6,073 nt of DNA from 70-18 sp041691815 (GTDB taxonomy: Bacteria > Pseudomonadota > Alphaproteobacteria > Acetobacterales > Acetobacteraceae). This document shows positions 1 through 5,661 of the stretch, in pieces. The notes below the pieces were generated by a model, which saw only the letters and a list, made by a program, of their open reading frames with translations, was not told the DNA's origin and did no database searches. Numbering within the stretch: position 1 is the first letter of the stretch; every line of letters starts with the position of its first letter. Both the position numbers and the translations under genes were made by a program. Location: contig JBEPTZ010000193.1 in NCBI GenBank assembly GCA_041691815.1, forward strand, positions 1 through 6,073, given 5' to 3'.

Positions 1-107
1 GACGTAAAGGCGAAGAGAAGGCAGGAATCGGATTGCCCTGGCTTGCTTCTCTCCGCCTCTCCGCCTCTTTGTGATGCTTCCTTGCTTTGCCAGGACGCGC
101 ACGCGGT
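1..107. other. purN upstream region with imperfect hairpin
   Basis: The region holds an imperfect inverted repeat, 8-20 against 46-58 (13 positions, one A/C mismatch), with a 25-nt loop. An 8-bp direct repeat CTCCGCCT follows at 51-58 and 59-66. The 13-mer TGCTTCCTTGCTT at 75-87 is the exact reverse complement of 3970-3982, the start of the repeat downstream of the deacylase gene. Frame 1 is open from the window edge to TGA 109-111, whereas frame 2 closes at TAA 5-7. The region is therefore either the unusual 3' end of an upstream gene or an intergenic repeat that happens to be open; its low complexity favours the latter. No convincing promoter is visible. Confidence 0.45.
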
Positions 108-749
108 ATGAAAAAGCGCGTCGCCATTCTGATCAGCGGCCGCGGCAGCAACATGACGGCGCTGATCGCCGCCGCGGCCGCGCCCGATTACCCGGCCGAG
201 ATCGCGCTGGTGCTGGCCAACCGGCCGGACGCCGCCGGGCTGGCTAGTGCCGCCGCCGCCGGGCTGGCCACCGGCTGTATCGACCACCGCCCGTTTCGTG
301 GCGACCGTGCCGCGCACGAGCGGGCGATCGCCGCGGTGCTGGACGAAACCGGCATCGAACTGGTCTGTCTGGCCGGCTATATGCGGCTGCTGACGCCGTT
401 TCTGGTGCGGCGCTATGCCGGGCGGATGCTGAACATCCATCCCAGCCTGTTGCCGTCGTTCCCGGGGCTGGACACTCATGCCAGAGCGCTGGCCGCCGGG
501 GTGAAGCTGCATGGCTGCACAGTGCATCTGGTCACCGAGGGCACCGACGAGGGCCCGATCCTGGCGCAGGTGGCGGTGCCGGTGCTAGCGGGAGATACCG
601 AAGGCGTGCTCGCAGCCCGGGTGCTGGTGCAGGAGCATCTGCTGTATCCGGCCGCGTTGGCCCGCCATGCTGGCGGATATCCCGGCGTAGCCGCCGATGC
701 CGGTGCCAGCCTCAGCAACCCCTTGCCTGGGTTGGGCAGGGTCGCCTAG
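108..749 (+). CDS. purN: Phosphoribosylglycinamide formyltransferase (GAR transformylase)
   Basis: This cytoplasmic enzyme transfers a formyl group from 10-formyltetrahydrofolate to GAR, the third step of de novo purine synthesis. The 213-residue product has the usual length of the family (E. coli about 212). Visible motifs are the phosphate-binding loop GRGSN (residues 11-15), the core NIHPSLLPSFPG (109-120) with catalytic Asn109 and His111, and TDEGP (146-150) with catalytic Asp147. All three catalytic residues are offset by +3 from E. coli N106/H108/D144. I chose ATG 108 because MKKRVAILISGRGSN matches the family N-terminus; an in-frame TTG at 87 would add seven unconserved residues. The Shine-Dalgarno is poor (AGGA at 92-95, 12 nt away). 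The ATG overlaps the TGA (109-111) of a frame open from the window edge, which suggests coupling to an upstream gene. purM is the usual partner, but that is inference. The last ~20 residues are less typical of the family. Confidence 0.96.
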   Translation: MKKRVAILISGRGSNMTALIAAAAAPDYPAEIALVLANRPDAAGLASAAAAGLATGCIDHRPFRGDRAAHERAIAAVLDETGIELVCLAGYMRLLTPFLVRRYAGRMLNIHPSLLPSFPGLDTHARALAAGVKLHGCTVHLVTEGTDEGPILAQVAVPVLAGDTEGVLAARVLVQEHLLYPAALARHAGGYPGVAADAGASLSNPLPGLGRVA

Positions 750-793
750 AACCAATCTCCACGCAGTCCATCAGCAGCAATCGAGACCCGTCC

Positions 794-949
794 ATGGCCA
801 CCCAACCGACCTCCAACCTCGCGCCCGTGACCGAGGAGGCCTTCCTGGCCGATCGTCAGCAGACCTGGAGCAAGGTCTACCACACCGCCACCGGGTTCCT
901 GATCTTCATGGTCATCCTGCTGGCGCTGATGGCGTTCTTCCTGACCTGA
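794..949 (+). CDS. ctaH: aa3-type cytochrome c oxidase subunit IV (small one-helix protein)
   Basis: This 51-residue ORF starts at ATG 794 and ends at TGA 947-949. It has a polar N-terminus (residues 1-33, containing AFLADRQQTWSKVYHTATG) and one hydrophobic helix (about 35-50, FLIFMVILLALMAFFL). That is the architecture of the small alphaproteobacterial subunit IV family (COX4_pro_2 type, CtaH in Paracoccus), which lies beside the main subunits of the aa3 oxidase in the inner membrane. A short acidic/aromatic stretch followed by a helix ending in LMAFF(L) is typical. Subunit IV is known to be dispensable for activity in Paracoccus, and its exact role is unclear. A weak GAGA (783-786) lies 7 nt before the ATG. 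The gene is 44 nt after purN and may share its transcript. A strong terminator begins on its stop codon. No other oxidase genes are in view, so it lies apart from a ctaCDE cluster, at least within this window. Confidence 0.82.
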   Translation: MATQPTSNLAPVTEEAFLADRQQTWSKVYHTATGFLIFMVILLALMAFFLT

Positions 950-985
950 AAAAACGGCGGCACCGAGCCGTGCCGCCGTTTTTTT
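949..985. terminator. Bidirectional rho-independent terminator between ctaH and ndk
   Basis: A perfect 15-bp inverted repeat pairs 949-963 with 970-984 around a 6-nt loop (964-969). The GC-rich core is CGGCGGCAC/GTGCCGCCG. It is followed by T7 (979-985) on + and, read on -, by T6 (the complement of 949-954). The first base of the stem is the last base of the ctaH stop codon. Since ctaH and ndk converge here, one hairpin can end both transcripts. This is a direct observation of structure; termination is inferred from the canonical form. Confidence 0.93.
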
Positions 986-990
986 CGGAT

Positions 991-1037
991 GAAGTTTTTT
1001 TGCTTCTTTGTTTTCAAACAAAGAAGGCTTCGCTTGC
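991..1037 (-). repeat. 3'-adjacent hairpin repeat, copy at the ndk stop
   Basis: Read in the ndk direction, the element starts 1 nt after the ndk TGA. It runs GCAAGCGAAGC, then an 11-bp perfect inverted repeat (1026-1016 against 1013-1003, CTTCTTTGTTT/AAACAAAGAAG with a 2-nt centre), then GCAAAAAAACTTC. The same order (GCAAG-GAAGC box, AT-rich hairpin, GCAAAAAACTT box) starts directly after the deacylase stop at 3972. The hairpin is AT-rich and no T-tract follows it in either direction, so it is not a canonical terminator. It is best described as a small dispersed repeat. Confidence 0.65.
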
Positions 1038-1038
1038 C

Positions 1039-1461
1039 TCAGCCGACGATCTCAGTCCCGGCGAAGAAGTAGCCGATCTCGATCGCGGCGTTCTCGGCGC
1101 TGTCCGAGCCGTGCACCGAATTGGCTTCGATGCTTTCGGCGAACTCCTTGCGGATGGTGCCGGCGTCGGCGTTGGCGGGGTTGGTGGCGCCCATCACTTC
1201 GCGGTTCCTGGCCACCGCGTTGTCGCCTTCCAGCACCTGCACCACCACCGGGCCGGAGGTCATGAAGGTTACCAGGTCGCGGAAGAACGGCCGCGCGCGG
1301 TGCACGCCGTAGAAGCTCTCGGCCTGCGCGGTGGTCATCCACAGCCGCTTCTGGGCGACGATGCGCAGCCCGGCGGCTTCCAGCTTGGCGTTGACCTGGC
1401 CGGTCAGGTTGCGTCGGGTGGCGTCGGGCTTTATGATCGAGAAAGTGCGTTCGATGGCCAT
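1039..1461 (-). CDS. ndk: Nucleoside diphosphate kinase
   Basis: Ndk moves the gamma-phosphate from ATP to nucleoside diphosphates through a phosphohistidine intermediate and so balances the NTP/dNTP pools in the cytoplasm. The 140-residue product is full length for a bacterial Ndk. It has the N-terminal ERTFSIIKPDA with conserved Lys11, the NREVMGATNP segment (86-95), Arg104, Asn114, and the active-site block NSVHGSDS (114-121) with the phosphorylated His117. The start ATG (1461-1459 on -) is preceded by AAAGAGA about 7 nt upstream, a good Shine-Dalgarno. The gene is convergent with ctaH and shares its hairpin terminator; a separate AT-rich hairpin repeat begins 1 nt after its stop. It is divergent from the ABC-F gene and appears monocistronic. 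Nothing is missing or unusual in the protein. Confidence 0.98.
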   Translation of the reverse strand: MAIERTFSIIKPDATRRNLTGQVNAKLEAAGLRIVAQKRLWMTTAQAESFYGVHRARPFFRDLVTFMTSGPVVVQVLEGDNAVARNREVMGATNPANADAGTIRKEFAESIEANSVHGSDSAENAAIEIGYFFAGTEIVG

Positions 1462-1500
1462 GGAAATGTCTCTTTTTCAGCGTGGTTCAGGCTGCGGCGG

Positions 1501-1529
1501 GGTTTAGGGCAGGGGAGCCGCATCGGCAA
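1501..1529 (-). promoter_or_regulatory. Candidate sigma-70-like promoter for ndk
   Basis: On the - strand, TTGCCG (1529-1524) is followed after exactly 17 nt by TAAACC (1506-1501). This would start transcription near 1494 and give a leader of about 33 nt containing the AAAGAGA ribosome site. The -35 is good and the -10 is weak (3 of 6 consensus bases), as is common in GC-rich alphaproteobacteria. This is a pattern match only. Confidence 0.3.
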
Positions 1530-1565
1530 CCCCTGAAGCTGCGCCGCGTCTTGCCCGCTTGACCA

Positions 1566-1574
1566 TGTTATGAT
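1566..1574 (+). promoter_or_regulatory. Candidate extended -10 promoter for the ABC-F/deacylase block
   Basis: TGTTATGAT fits the extended -10 form TGn-TATGAT (5 of 6 match to TATAAT). No -35 lies at 16-18 nt; TTGCCC (1551-1556) is 12 nt away, which is too close. Transcription from this site would start near 1581, leaving only about 8 nt before the ATG at 1589. That agrees with the absence of a Shine-Dalgarno there. It is a pattern match only, but it stands out in a GC-rich spacer. Confidence 0.35.
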
Positions 1575-1588
1575 GGCGATTTCCGACC

Positions 1589-3454
1589 ATGAGCCTGCTG
1601 ATCCTCTCCGACATCTCGATCCGCCTCGGCGGCCGCCTGCTGCTCGACAGCGCGGCGCTGACGGTTGACCCTGGCCGCCGCATCGGCCTGGTGGGCCGCA
1701 ATGGCGCCGGCAAATCCACGTTGCTGCGCGCCATCGCCGGCGACCTGCAACCCGATGGCGGCGAAATCCGGCTGGCCAACCGCGCCCGGCTGGGCCGGGT
1801 GAAGCAGGAGGCGCCGGAGGGCGAGTCCTCGCTGGTCGAGATCGTGCTGGAGGGCGATCCCGAGCGGTTGGCGCTGCTGCGTGAGGCCGACGCCGCGCCG
1901 GCTGAGCGGCTCGCCGAAATCCACGAGCGGTTGCGGACCATTGGCGCCGACACTGCGCCGGCCCGCGCGGCGACCATCCTCTCCGGCCTGGGGTTCGACG
2001 CCGAGGCGCAGGCCCGCCCGGTGTCCAGCTTCTCCGGCGGCTGGCGGATGCGGGTGGCGCTGGCCACCGCGCTGTTCTCGCAGCCCGACCTGCTGCTGCT
2101 CGACGAACCGACCAACCATCTCGACCTCGAAGCGACGCTGTGGCTGGAGACCTGGCTGGCCAAATTCCCCGGTGCGGCGTTGGTGGTCTCGCATGACCGC
2201 GGCCTGCTGGACCGCTGCGTCGACAGCATCGCGCATCTGGATCGCGGCAAGATCAGCCTCACCCCCGGCGGCTACGACGAGTTCGTGCGTATCCGCACCG
2301 AGCGCGCCGCCCAGCAGGCCGCCGTGGCGATCAAGATCACCGCGCAGAAGGCGCATATGCAGGCCTATGTCGACCGCTTCCGCTACAAGGCCAGCAAGGC
2401 GCGCCAGGCGCAGGCCCGGCTGAAGGCGATCGCCCGGCTGCCCCCGGTCGAAGCGGCGGTGGAGGACCATGTCACCACCTTCAACTTCCCCGAGCCGGCG
2501 GAACTGGCGCCGCCGATCATCACCATGGACCGGCTCTCGGTCGGCTACGGCAACCACGTCGTGCTAAGCGAGCTTGGGTTGCGGATCGACATGGACGACC
2601 GCATCGCGCTGCTCGGCGCCAACGGCAACGGCAAGTCGACGCTGGCCAAGCTGCTGGCTGGCCGGTTGCAGCCGATGTCCGGGCATATGTTCCGCAATGC
2701 CAAGCTGAAGGTCGGCTATTTCGCCCAGCATCAGACCGACGAACTGACCGCCGGCGAGACGCCGATCGACCACATGACCCGCGCGCTGCCAAACGCCCTG
2801 CCCAACCAGGTGCGCAGCCAGCTCGCCCGCTTCGGGCTGGACGCCGACCGCGCCAACACCCGAGTCGCCTTGCTGTCCGGCGGCGAGAAAGCGCGGCTGC
2901 TGCTGGCGCTGGCCACCCGAGACGCGCCACAGATGCTGATCCTCGACGAGCCGACCAACCACCTGGACATCGACGCCCGCGAGGCGCTGGTGCGCGCGCT
3001 GGCCGATTTCGGCGGCGCCGTGCTGCTGATCACGCATGATCCGCATCTGGTGGAACTGGTCGCCGACCGGCTGCTGCTGGTCGCCGACGGCACCGTGAAG
3101 GCCTATGACGGCGATATCGACGAATACCGCACCCTGGTCTCCGACCGTGGCCGCGCCACCCCCAAGGCCGAGGTGCAGAAGCGCCGCGACGACCGCCGCG
3201 ACCGCGCCGATGCCCGCGCCGCCGTCGCCCCGTTGCGCAAGAAGGCCAAGGACGCCGAGTCGCGCCTCGCCCGCCTCACTCGCGAGCGCGGCAGCCTGGA
3301 GAAGAAGCTGGCCGACCCCGATCTGTATGACATCGCCCGCAAATCCGAGGCCCTGGCCGCTCAGGCCAAGCTGGCCAGCCTGAAGAAGCTGATCGGCGAG
3401 GCGGAGACCGAGTGGCTGGTCGCCGAAGAGGCGCTCGAAATGGCCCAGGCCTGA
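1589..3454 (+). CDS. yheS: ABC-F family ATPase, YheS type (ribosome-associated translation factor)
   Basis: ABC-F proteins are soluble twin-ATPase proteins without membrane domains. Studied members bind the ribosomal E site and act on stalled or antibiotic-blocked ribosomes. In this 621-residue product, domain 1 has Walker A GRNGAGKST (36-44), signature SFSGGW (147-152), Walker B LLLLDEPTNHLD (168-179) and switch His202. The linker (about 240-300) carries YVDRFRYKASKARQAQ, the basic tRNA-contacting type of segment. Domain 2 has GANGNGKST (343-351), LSGGEKAR (429-436), ILDEPTNHLD (451-460) and His483. A charged C-terminal coiled coil spans about 525-620. Length, the SFSGGWRMR signature and the tail match YheS more than EttA, YbiT or Uup, whose details differ. 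Both catalytic glutamates (Glu173, Glu454) are present. An in-frame stop at 1571-1573 fixes ATG 1589 as the first possible ATG; it lacks a Shine-Dalgarno. The deacylase gene follows 16 nt later and is probably cotranscribed. Confidence 0.93.
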   Translation: MSLLILSDISIRLGGRLLLDSAALTVDPGRRIGLVGRNGAGKSTLLRAIAGDLQPDGGEIRLANRARLGRVKQEAPEGESSLVEIVLEGDPERLALLREADAAPAERLAEIHERLRTIGADTAPARAATILSGLGFDAEAQARPVSSFSGGWRMRVALATALFSQPDLLLLDEPTNHLDLEATLWLETWLAKFPGAALVVSHDRGLLDRCVDSIAHLDRGKISLTPGGYDEFVRIRTERAAQQAAVAIKITAQKAHMQAYVDRFRYKASKARQAQARLKAIARLPPVEAAVEDHVTTFNFPEPAELAPPIITMDRLSVGYGNHVVLSELGLRIDMDDRIALLGANGNGKSTLAKLLAGRLQPMSGHMFRNAKLKVGYFAQHQTDELTAGETPIDHMTRALPNALPNQVRSQLARFGLDADRANTRVALLSGGEKARLLLALATRDAPQMLILDEPTNHLDIDAREALVRALADFGGAVLLITHDPHLVELVADRLLLVADGTVKAYDGDIDEYRTLVSDRGRATPKAEVQKRRDDRRDRADARAAVAPLRKKAKDAESRLARLTRERGSLEKKLADPDLYDIARKSEALAAQAKLASLKKLIGEAETEWLVAEEALEMAQA

Positions 3455-3473
3455 TAATGGTCCAGGCCTGATG
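3440..3473 (+). repeat. 17-bp tandem duplication across the yheS stop / deacylase start
   Basis: Copy 1 (3440-3456, ATGGCCCAGGCCTGATA) and copy 2 (3457-3473, ATGGTCCAGGCCTGATG) abut and match at 15 of 17 positions. Copy 1 encodes the last residues of YheS and its TGA (3452-3454). Copy 2 ends in TGATG, whose ATG (3471-3473) starts the deacylase. Copy 2 also forms a tiny frame, MVQA-stop (3457-3471), whose TGA overlaps that ATG. Confidence 0.8.
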
Positions 3474-3971
3474 CCGATCCCTGCCCCGCTCGCCGCCGTT
3501 TTCGCCGGCCTCGGCCTCAACCCGGTCTGCCATGAGCACCCGCCGCTGCGCACCGTGGAAGACGCCCACGCGCATTGGGATGCGCTGGAGGGCGCGCAGG
3601 TCAAGAACCTGTTCCTGAAAGACGCCGGCCGCCAGCTCTGGCTGGTCGTCGTGCCCGGCGACCCGATGATGGACACCAAGGCGCTGGCCGGGCTGATCGG
3701 CTCCAAACGGCTGTCGTTCGCCAGCGCCGATACTCTGGGCGAGGTGCTCGGCGTGCAGCCTGGCGCCGTCACCCCGCTCGCCGTCCTCAACGACACCCGG
3801 CGTCAGGTCCGCACCGTGCTGCATGCGCCGCTGATGGCGGCAAGCTGGGTGCTGGTGCATCCGCTGGTCAATACCGCCACCGTGGCGCTGCCGCCGGACG
3901 AACTGATGCGGTTCATGACCGAACTGCACGGGGCACCGGCGCTGGTCGATCTGACGGCGGCTTTCAGGTAA
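3471..3971 (+). CDS. ProXp-ala/PrdX-type Ala-tRNA(Pro) deacylase (YbaK/ProRS-INS superfamily)
   Basis: Family members hydrolyse mischarged Ala-tRNA(Pro) in trans, correcting an error made by prolyl-tRNA synthetase; alphaproteobacterial synthetases often lack a working internal editing domain. The 166-residue product is a single YbaK-like domain. It contains the HEHPPLRTVEDA stretch (21-32), GAQVKNLFLKD (41-51) with Lys45 in the position of the family's essential lysine, the KRLSFAS segment (79-85), GVQPGAVTPLAVLND (94-108), and HPLVNTATVAL (130-140). These match the PrdX/ProXp-ala branch better than YbaK (Cys-tRNA(Pro)) or free AlaX. ATG 3471 overlaps the TGA of a four-codon frame made by the tandem duplication; only a weak CAGG (3463-3466) precedes it, so translation is probably coupled to yheS. 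The exact mischarged substrate is inferred from family resemblance. Confidence 0.88.
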   Translation: MPIPAPLAAVFAGLGLNPVCHEHPPLRTVEDAHAHWDALEGAQVKNLFLKDAGRQLWLVVVPGDPMMDTKALAGLIGSKRLSFASADTLGEVLGVQPGAVTPLAVLNDTRRQVRTVLHAPLMAASWVLVHPLVNTATVALPPDELMRFMTELHGAPALVDLTAAFR

Positions 3972-4016
3972 GCAAGGAAGCAGCGCTTTTTTGAAAAAAA
4001 GCGTGCAAAAAACTTT
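3972..4016 (+). repeat. 3'-adjacent hairpin repeat, copy at the deacylase stop
   Basis: Starting at the base after the TAA stop, the element reads GCAAGGAAGCA. It continues with an inverted repeat (CGCTTTTTT 3984-3992, with its complementary arm ending at 4003) and then GCAAAAAACTTT (4005-4016). Box order, spacing and orientation relative to the gene match the copy after ndk (1037-991), although the hairpin arms differ (CGCTTTTTT here, CTTCTTTGTTT there). No T-tract follows the hairpin, so it is not a canonical terminator. Confidence 0.65.
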
Positions 4017-4040
4017 ACCCGTGCCTTCGGCGATTACTGC

Positions 4041-4057
4041 CTTTGTTTTCAAACAAA
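4041..4057. repeat. AT-rich palindrome identical to the ndk repeat core
   Basis: The 17-mer CTTTGTTTTCAAACAAA occurs here and at 1006-1022, with no mismatch. It contains a 7-bp inverted repeat TTTGTTT/AAACAAA around TC. It is the second hairpin in the spacer before the Rieske gene. The outer stem bases and flanks of the ndk copy are not kept, so this looks like a partial element in the opposite orientation to the copy at 3972. Confidence 0.55.
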
Positions 4058-4122
4058 TCGGCCCCACCTGCATGTGTGTGCAGAATCGATAGCCAGTCTG
4101 GCTCGACCGAGGGAGATACCAA
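4058..4122 (+). promoter_or_regulatory. Leader of the Rieske-reductase gene: two short inverted repeats and ribosome site
   Basis: Two short perfect inverted repeats lie upstream of the gene: CTGCA (4068-4072) with TGCAG (4079-4083) around TGTGTG, and AGCCA (4091-4095) with TGGCT (4099-4103) around GTC. Either could be an operator or part of the leader fold, but both are short enough to arise by chance. A strong Shine-Dalgarno, GAGGGAGA (4109-4116), sits about 7 nt before ATG 4123 and fixes that start. I find no convincing -35/-10 pair. Confidence 0.4.
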
Positions 4123-5652
4123 ATGAGCGACGCAGCATCGTCATTGCCTGGTCCGGATTTCAGGGAAGGGGTGGCGCTGCAAGCGCTCGCGGATGGCAAA
4201 AGCCTGCTCGGCCATGTCGGTGACGAGGCGGTGCTGCTGGTGCGGCACGGCGAGGAACTGCTGGCGATCGGCGCCAATTGCAGCCATTACGGCGGCCCGC
4301 TGGCCGACGGGCTAATCGTCGGCGATACCGTGCGCTGCCCCTGGCATCACGCCTGCTTCAGCCTGCGCACCGGGGCTGCATTGCGCGCGCCGGCGCTGAA
4401 CAGCGTCTCGTGCTGGCAGGTGGAGCAGCGCGACGGCCACGCCTTCATCCACCACCAGGTGCCGCCGGCTGCGGCACCGGCACTCGCCGACGTCGGACTG
4501 CCGGCATCGATCGTCATCGTCGGTGGCGGCGCCGCCGGCTATAGCGCGGCGCAGACCTTGCGCGAGGAGGGCTACGCCGGCCCGGTCACCGTGCTGAGCG
4601 CCGATTCGGCGCCGCCCTGCGATCGCCCGAACCTGTCGAAGGATTATCTCGCCGGTACCGCCGAGGCCGACTGGATTCCGCTGCGTGGGCCGGAATGGTA
4701 CACCGAGAACCGGATCGACCTGCGCCTCGGCGCCCGCGTCACCGCGATCGAGACCAGCGCGCGCGCCGTGCTGCTCGCCGATGGTAGCCGGCTGCCCTAC
4801 GGCGCACTGCTGCTCGCCACCGGCGCCGACCCGGTCCGGCTCGATGTTCCCGGCGCCGCCTCCGAGCATGTGCGCGTACTTCGCACCCTGGCCGATTGCG
4901 ATACGTTGATCGGGCGCCTGGATGGCGCGCGACGCTGCGTGGTGATCGGCGCCAGCTTCATCGGCCTGGAGGCAGCCGCCGCCCTGCGCACCCGCGGGCT
5001 CGAGGTGCATGTGATCGGGCGCGAGCAGCGGCCGATGGAGCGGGTGATGGGGGCCGAGATCGGCGCCATGGTGCAGGCATTGCACGAGCAGCACGGCGTC
5101 GTCTTCCATCTCGGCGCCACCGTCAACAAGATCACGCCAGACAGTGTGACACTCTCCACCGGCGAGAAGCTCGGCGCCGACCTGGTGGTGGTCGGCATCG
5201 GCGTGCGCCCGGCGCTGACGCTGGCCACCGACGCCGGTCTGGCGATCGATCGCGGTGTCGTGGTGGACGAATTCCTGCAAACCAGCGCCGCCGGTGTCTA
5301 CGCTGCCGGTGACATCGCCCGCTGGCCGGACCGGCACACTGGCCAGGCGATCCGCGTCGAACACTGGGTCGTAGCCCAGCGCCAGGGCAAGGTCGCGGCA
5401 CTCAACATGCTCGGCCGCCGCCAGCGCTTCGACGCAGTGCCGTTCTTCTGGACCCAGCATTACGACGTGGCGATCTCCTATGTCGGCCACGCCGAACGCT
5501 GGGACCGGGTGGAAATCCACGGCGACCCGGCCAAACAGGACTGCGCCGTCACCCTCTGGCAGAACGATCGCAAGCTCGCGGTCGTCACCATCGGCCGCGA
5601 CCTCGACAGCCTGGAGGCGGAAAACGCCTTCGAACGGGCGGCCGGCGCCTGA
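4123..5652 (+). CDS. Rieske [2Fe-2S] ferredoxin domain fused to FAD/NAD(P)H oxidoreductase (AIFM3-like)
   Basis: This 509-residue flavoprotein should pass electrons between NAD(P)H, FAD and a built-in Rieske cluster; the physiological acceptor is unknown. The N-terminal Rieske domain (about 12-112) has C53-S-H55 and C72-P-W-H75 as cluster ligands. It has no cysteine just after the first pair to form the disulfide of bc1-type Rieske proteins, so a ferredoxin-type, lower-potential cluster is expected. The FAD domain begins at VIVGGGAAG (131-139), the NAD(P) fold at VIGASFIGLE (274-283), and the second FAD motif is GVYAAGDIA (391-399). A reductase C-terminal domain follows (about 437-505), with FFWTQHYDVAISYVGHA as in AIFM3 and ferredoxin reductases of aromatic oxygenases. 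No signal peptide or membrane segment is seen. The order and length fit AIFM3-like bacterial proteins; a dioxygenase reductase is less likely because no oxygenase genes are nearby. Its 3' end converges with the AhpD-like gene. Confidence 0.92.
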   Translation: MSDAASSLPGPDFREGVALQALADGKSLLGHVGDEAVLLVRHGEELLAIGANCSHYGGPLADGLIVGDTVRCPWHHACFSLRTGAALRAPALNSVSCWQVEQRDGHAFIHHQVPPAAAPALADVGLPASIVIVGGGAAGYSAAQTLREEGYAGPVTVLSADSAPPCDRPNLSKDYLAGTAEADWIPLRGPEWYTENRIDLRLGARVTAIETSARAVLLADGSRLPYGALLLATGADPVRLDVPGAASEHVRVLRTLADCDTLIGRLDGARRCVVIGASFIGLEAAAALRTRGLEVHVIGREQRPMERVMGAEIGAMVQALHEQHGVVFHLGATVNKITPDSVTLSTGEKLGADLVVVGIGVRPALTLATDAGLAIDRGVVVDEFLQTSAAGVYAAGDIARWPDRHTGQAIRVEHWVVAQRQGKVAALNMLGRRQRFDAVPFFWTQHYDVAISYVGHAERWDRVEIHGDPAKQDCAVTLWQNDRKLAVVTIGRDLDSLEAENAFERAAGA

Positions 5653-5661
5653 GATCAGCCG

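Noticed and set aside
87..107. TTG 87 as the purN start
   Set aside because: It adds MPGRARG before the conserved MKKRVAIL start, has no ribosome site, and the AAGCAAGGAAGCA repeat box overlaps it.
697..1536. 279-codon open frame on + covering ctaH and antisense to ndk
   Set aside because: It runs through the strong terminator at 949-985 and opposite ndk; the ndk and ctaH frames explain the conserved residues.
1568..2557. 329-codon open frame on - opposite the first half of yheS
   Set aside because: Low-complexity (G, R, A, Q) translation with no motif, opposite intact ABC-F motifs.
2564..3796. 410-codon open frame on - across yheS and the deacylase gene
   Set aside because: It spans two well-supported + genes and their junction, and shows no recognisable domain or ribosome site; a GC-rich shadow.
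3984..4003. Hairpin after the deacylase gene as an intrinsic terminator
   Set aside because: The stem is mostly A/T and is followed by TGCAAAAAACTT rather than a T-tract, so it does not meet the canonical form; annotated as a repeat instead.
4312..5520. 402-codon open frame on - inside the Rieske-reductase gene
   Set aside because: Antisense to a clear full-length gene with all its motifs; composition (rich in G, A, D, H, Q, R) and lack of motifs fit a GC-bias shadow frame.
5653..5661. Terminator between the convergent Rieske-reductase and AhpD-like genes
   Set aside because: Only 9 bp separate the stops, and nearby CGCT-ACA-GCG (around 5660-5669) is too short and has no T-tract.
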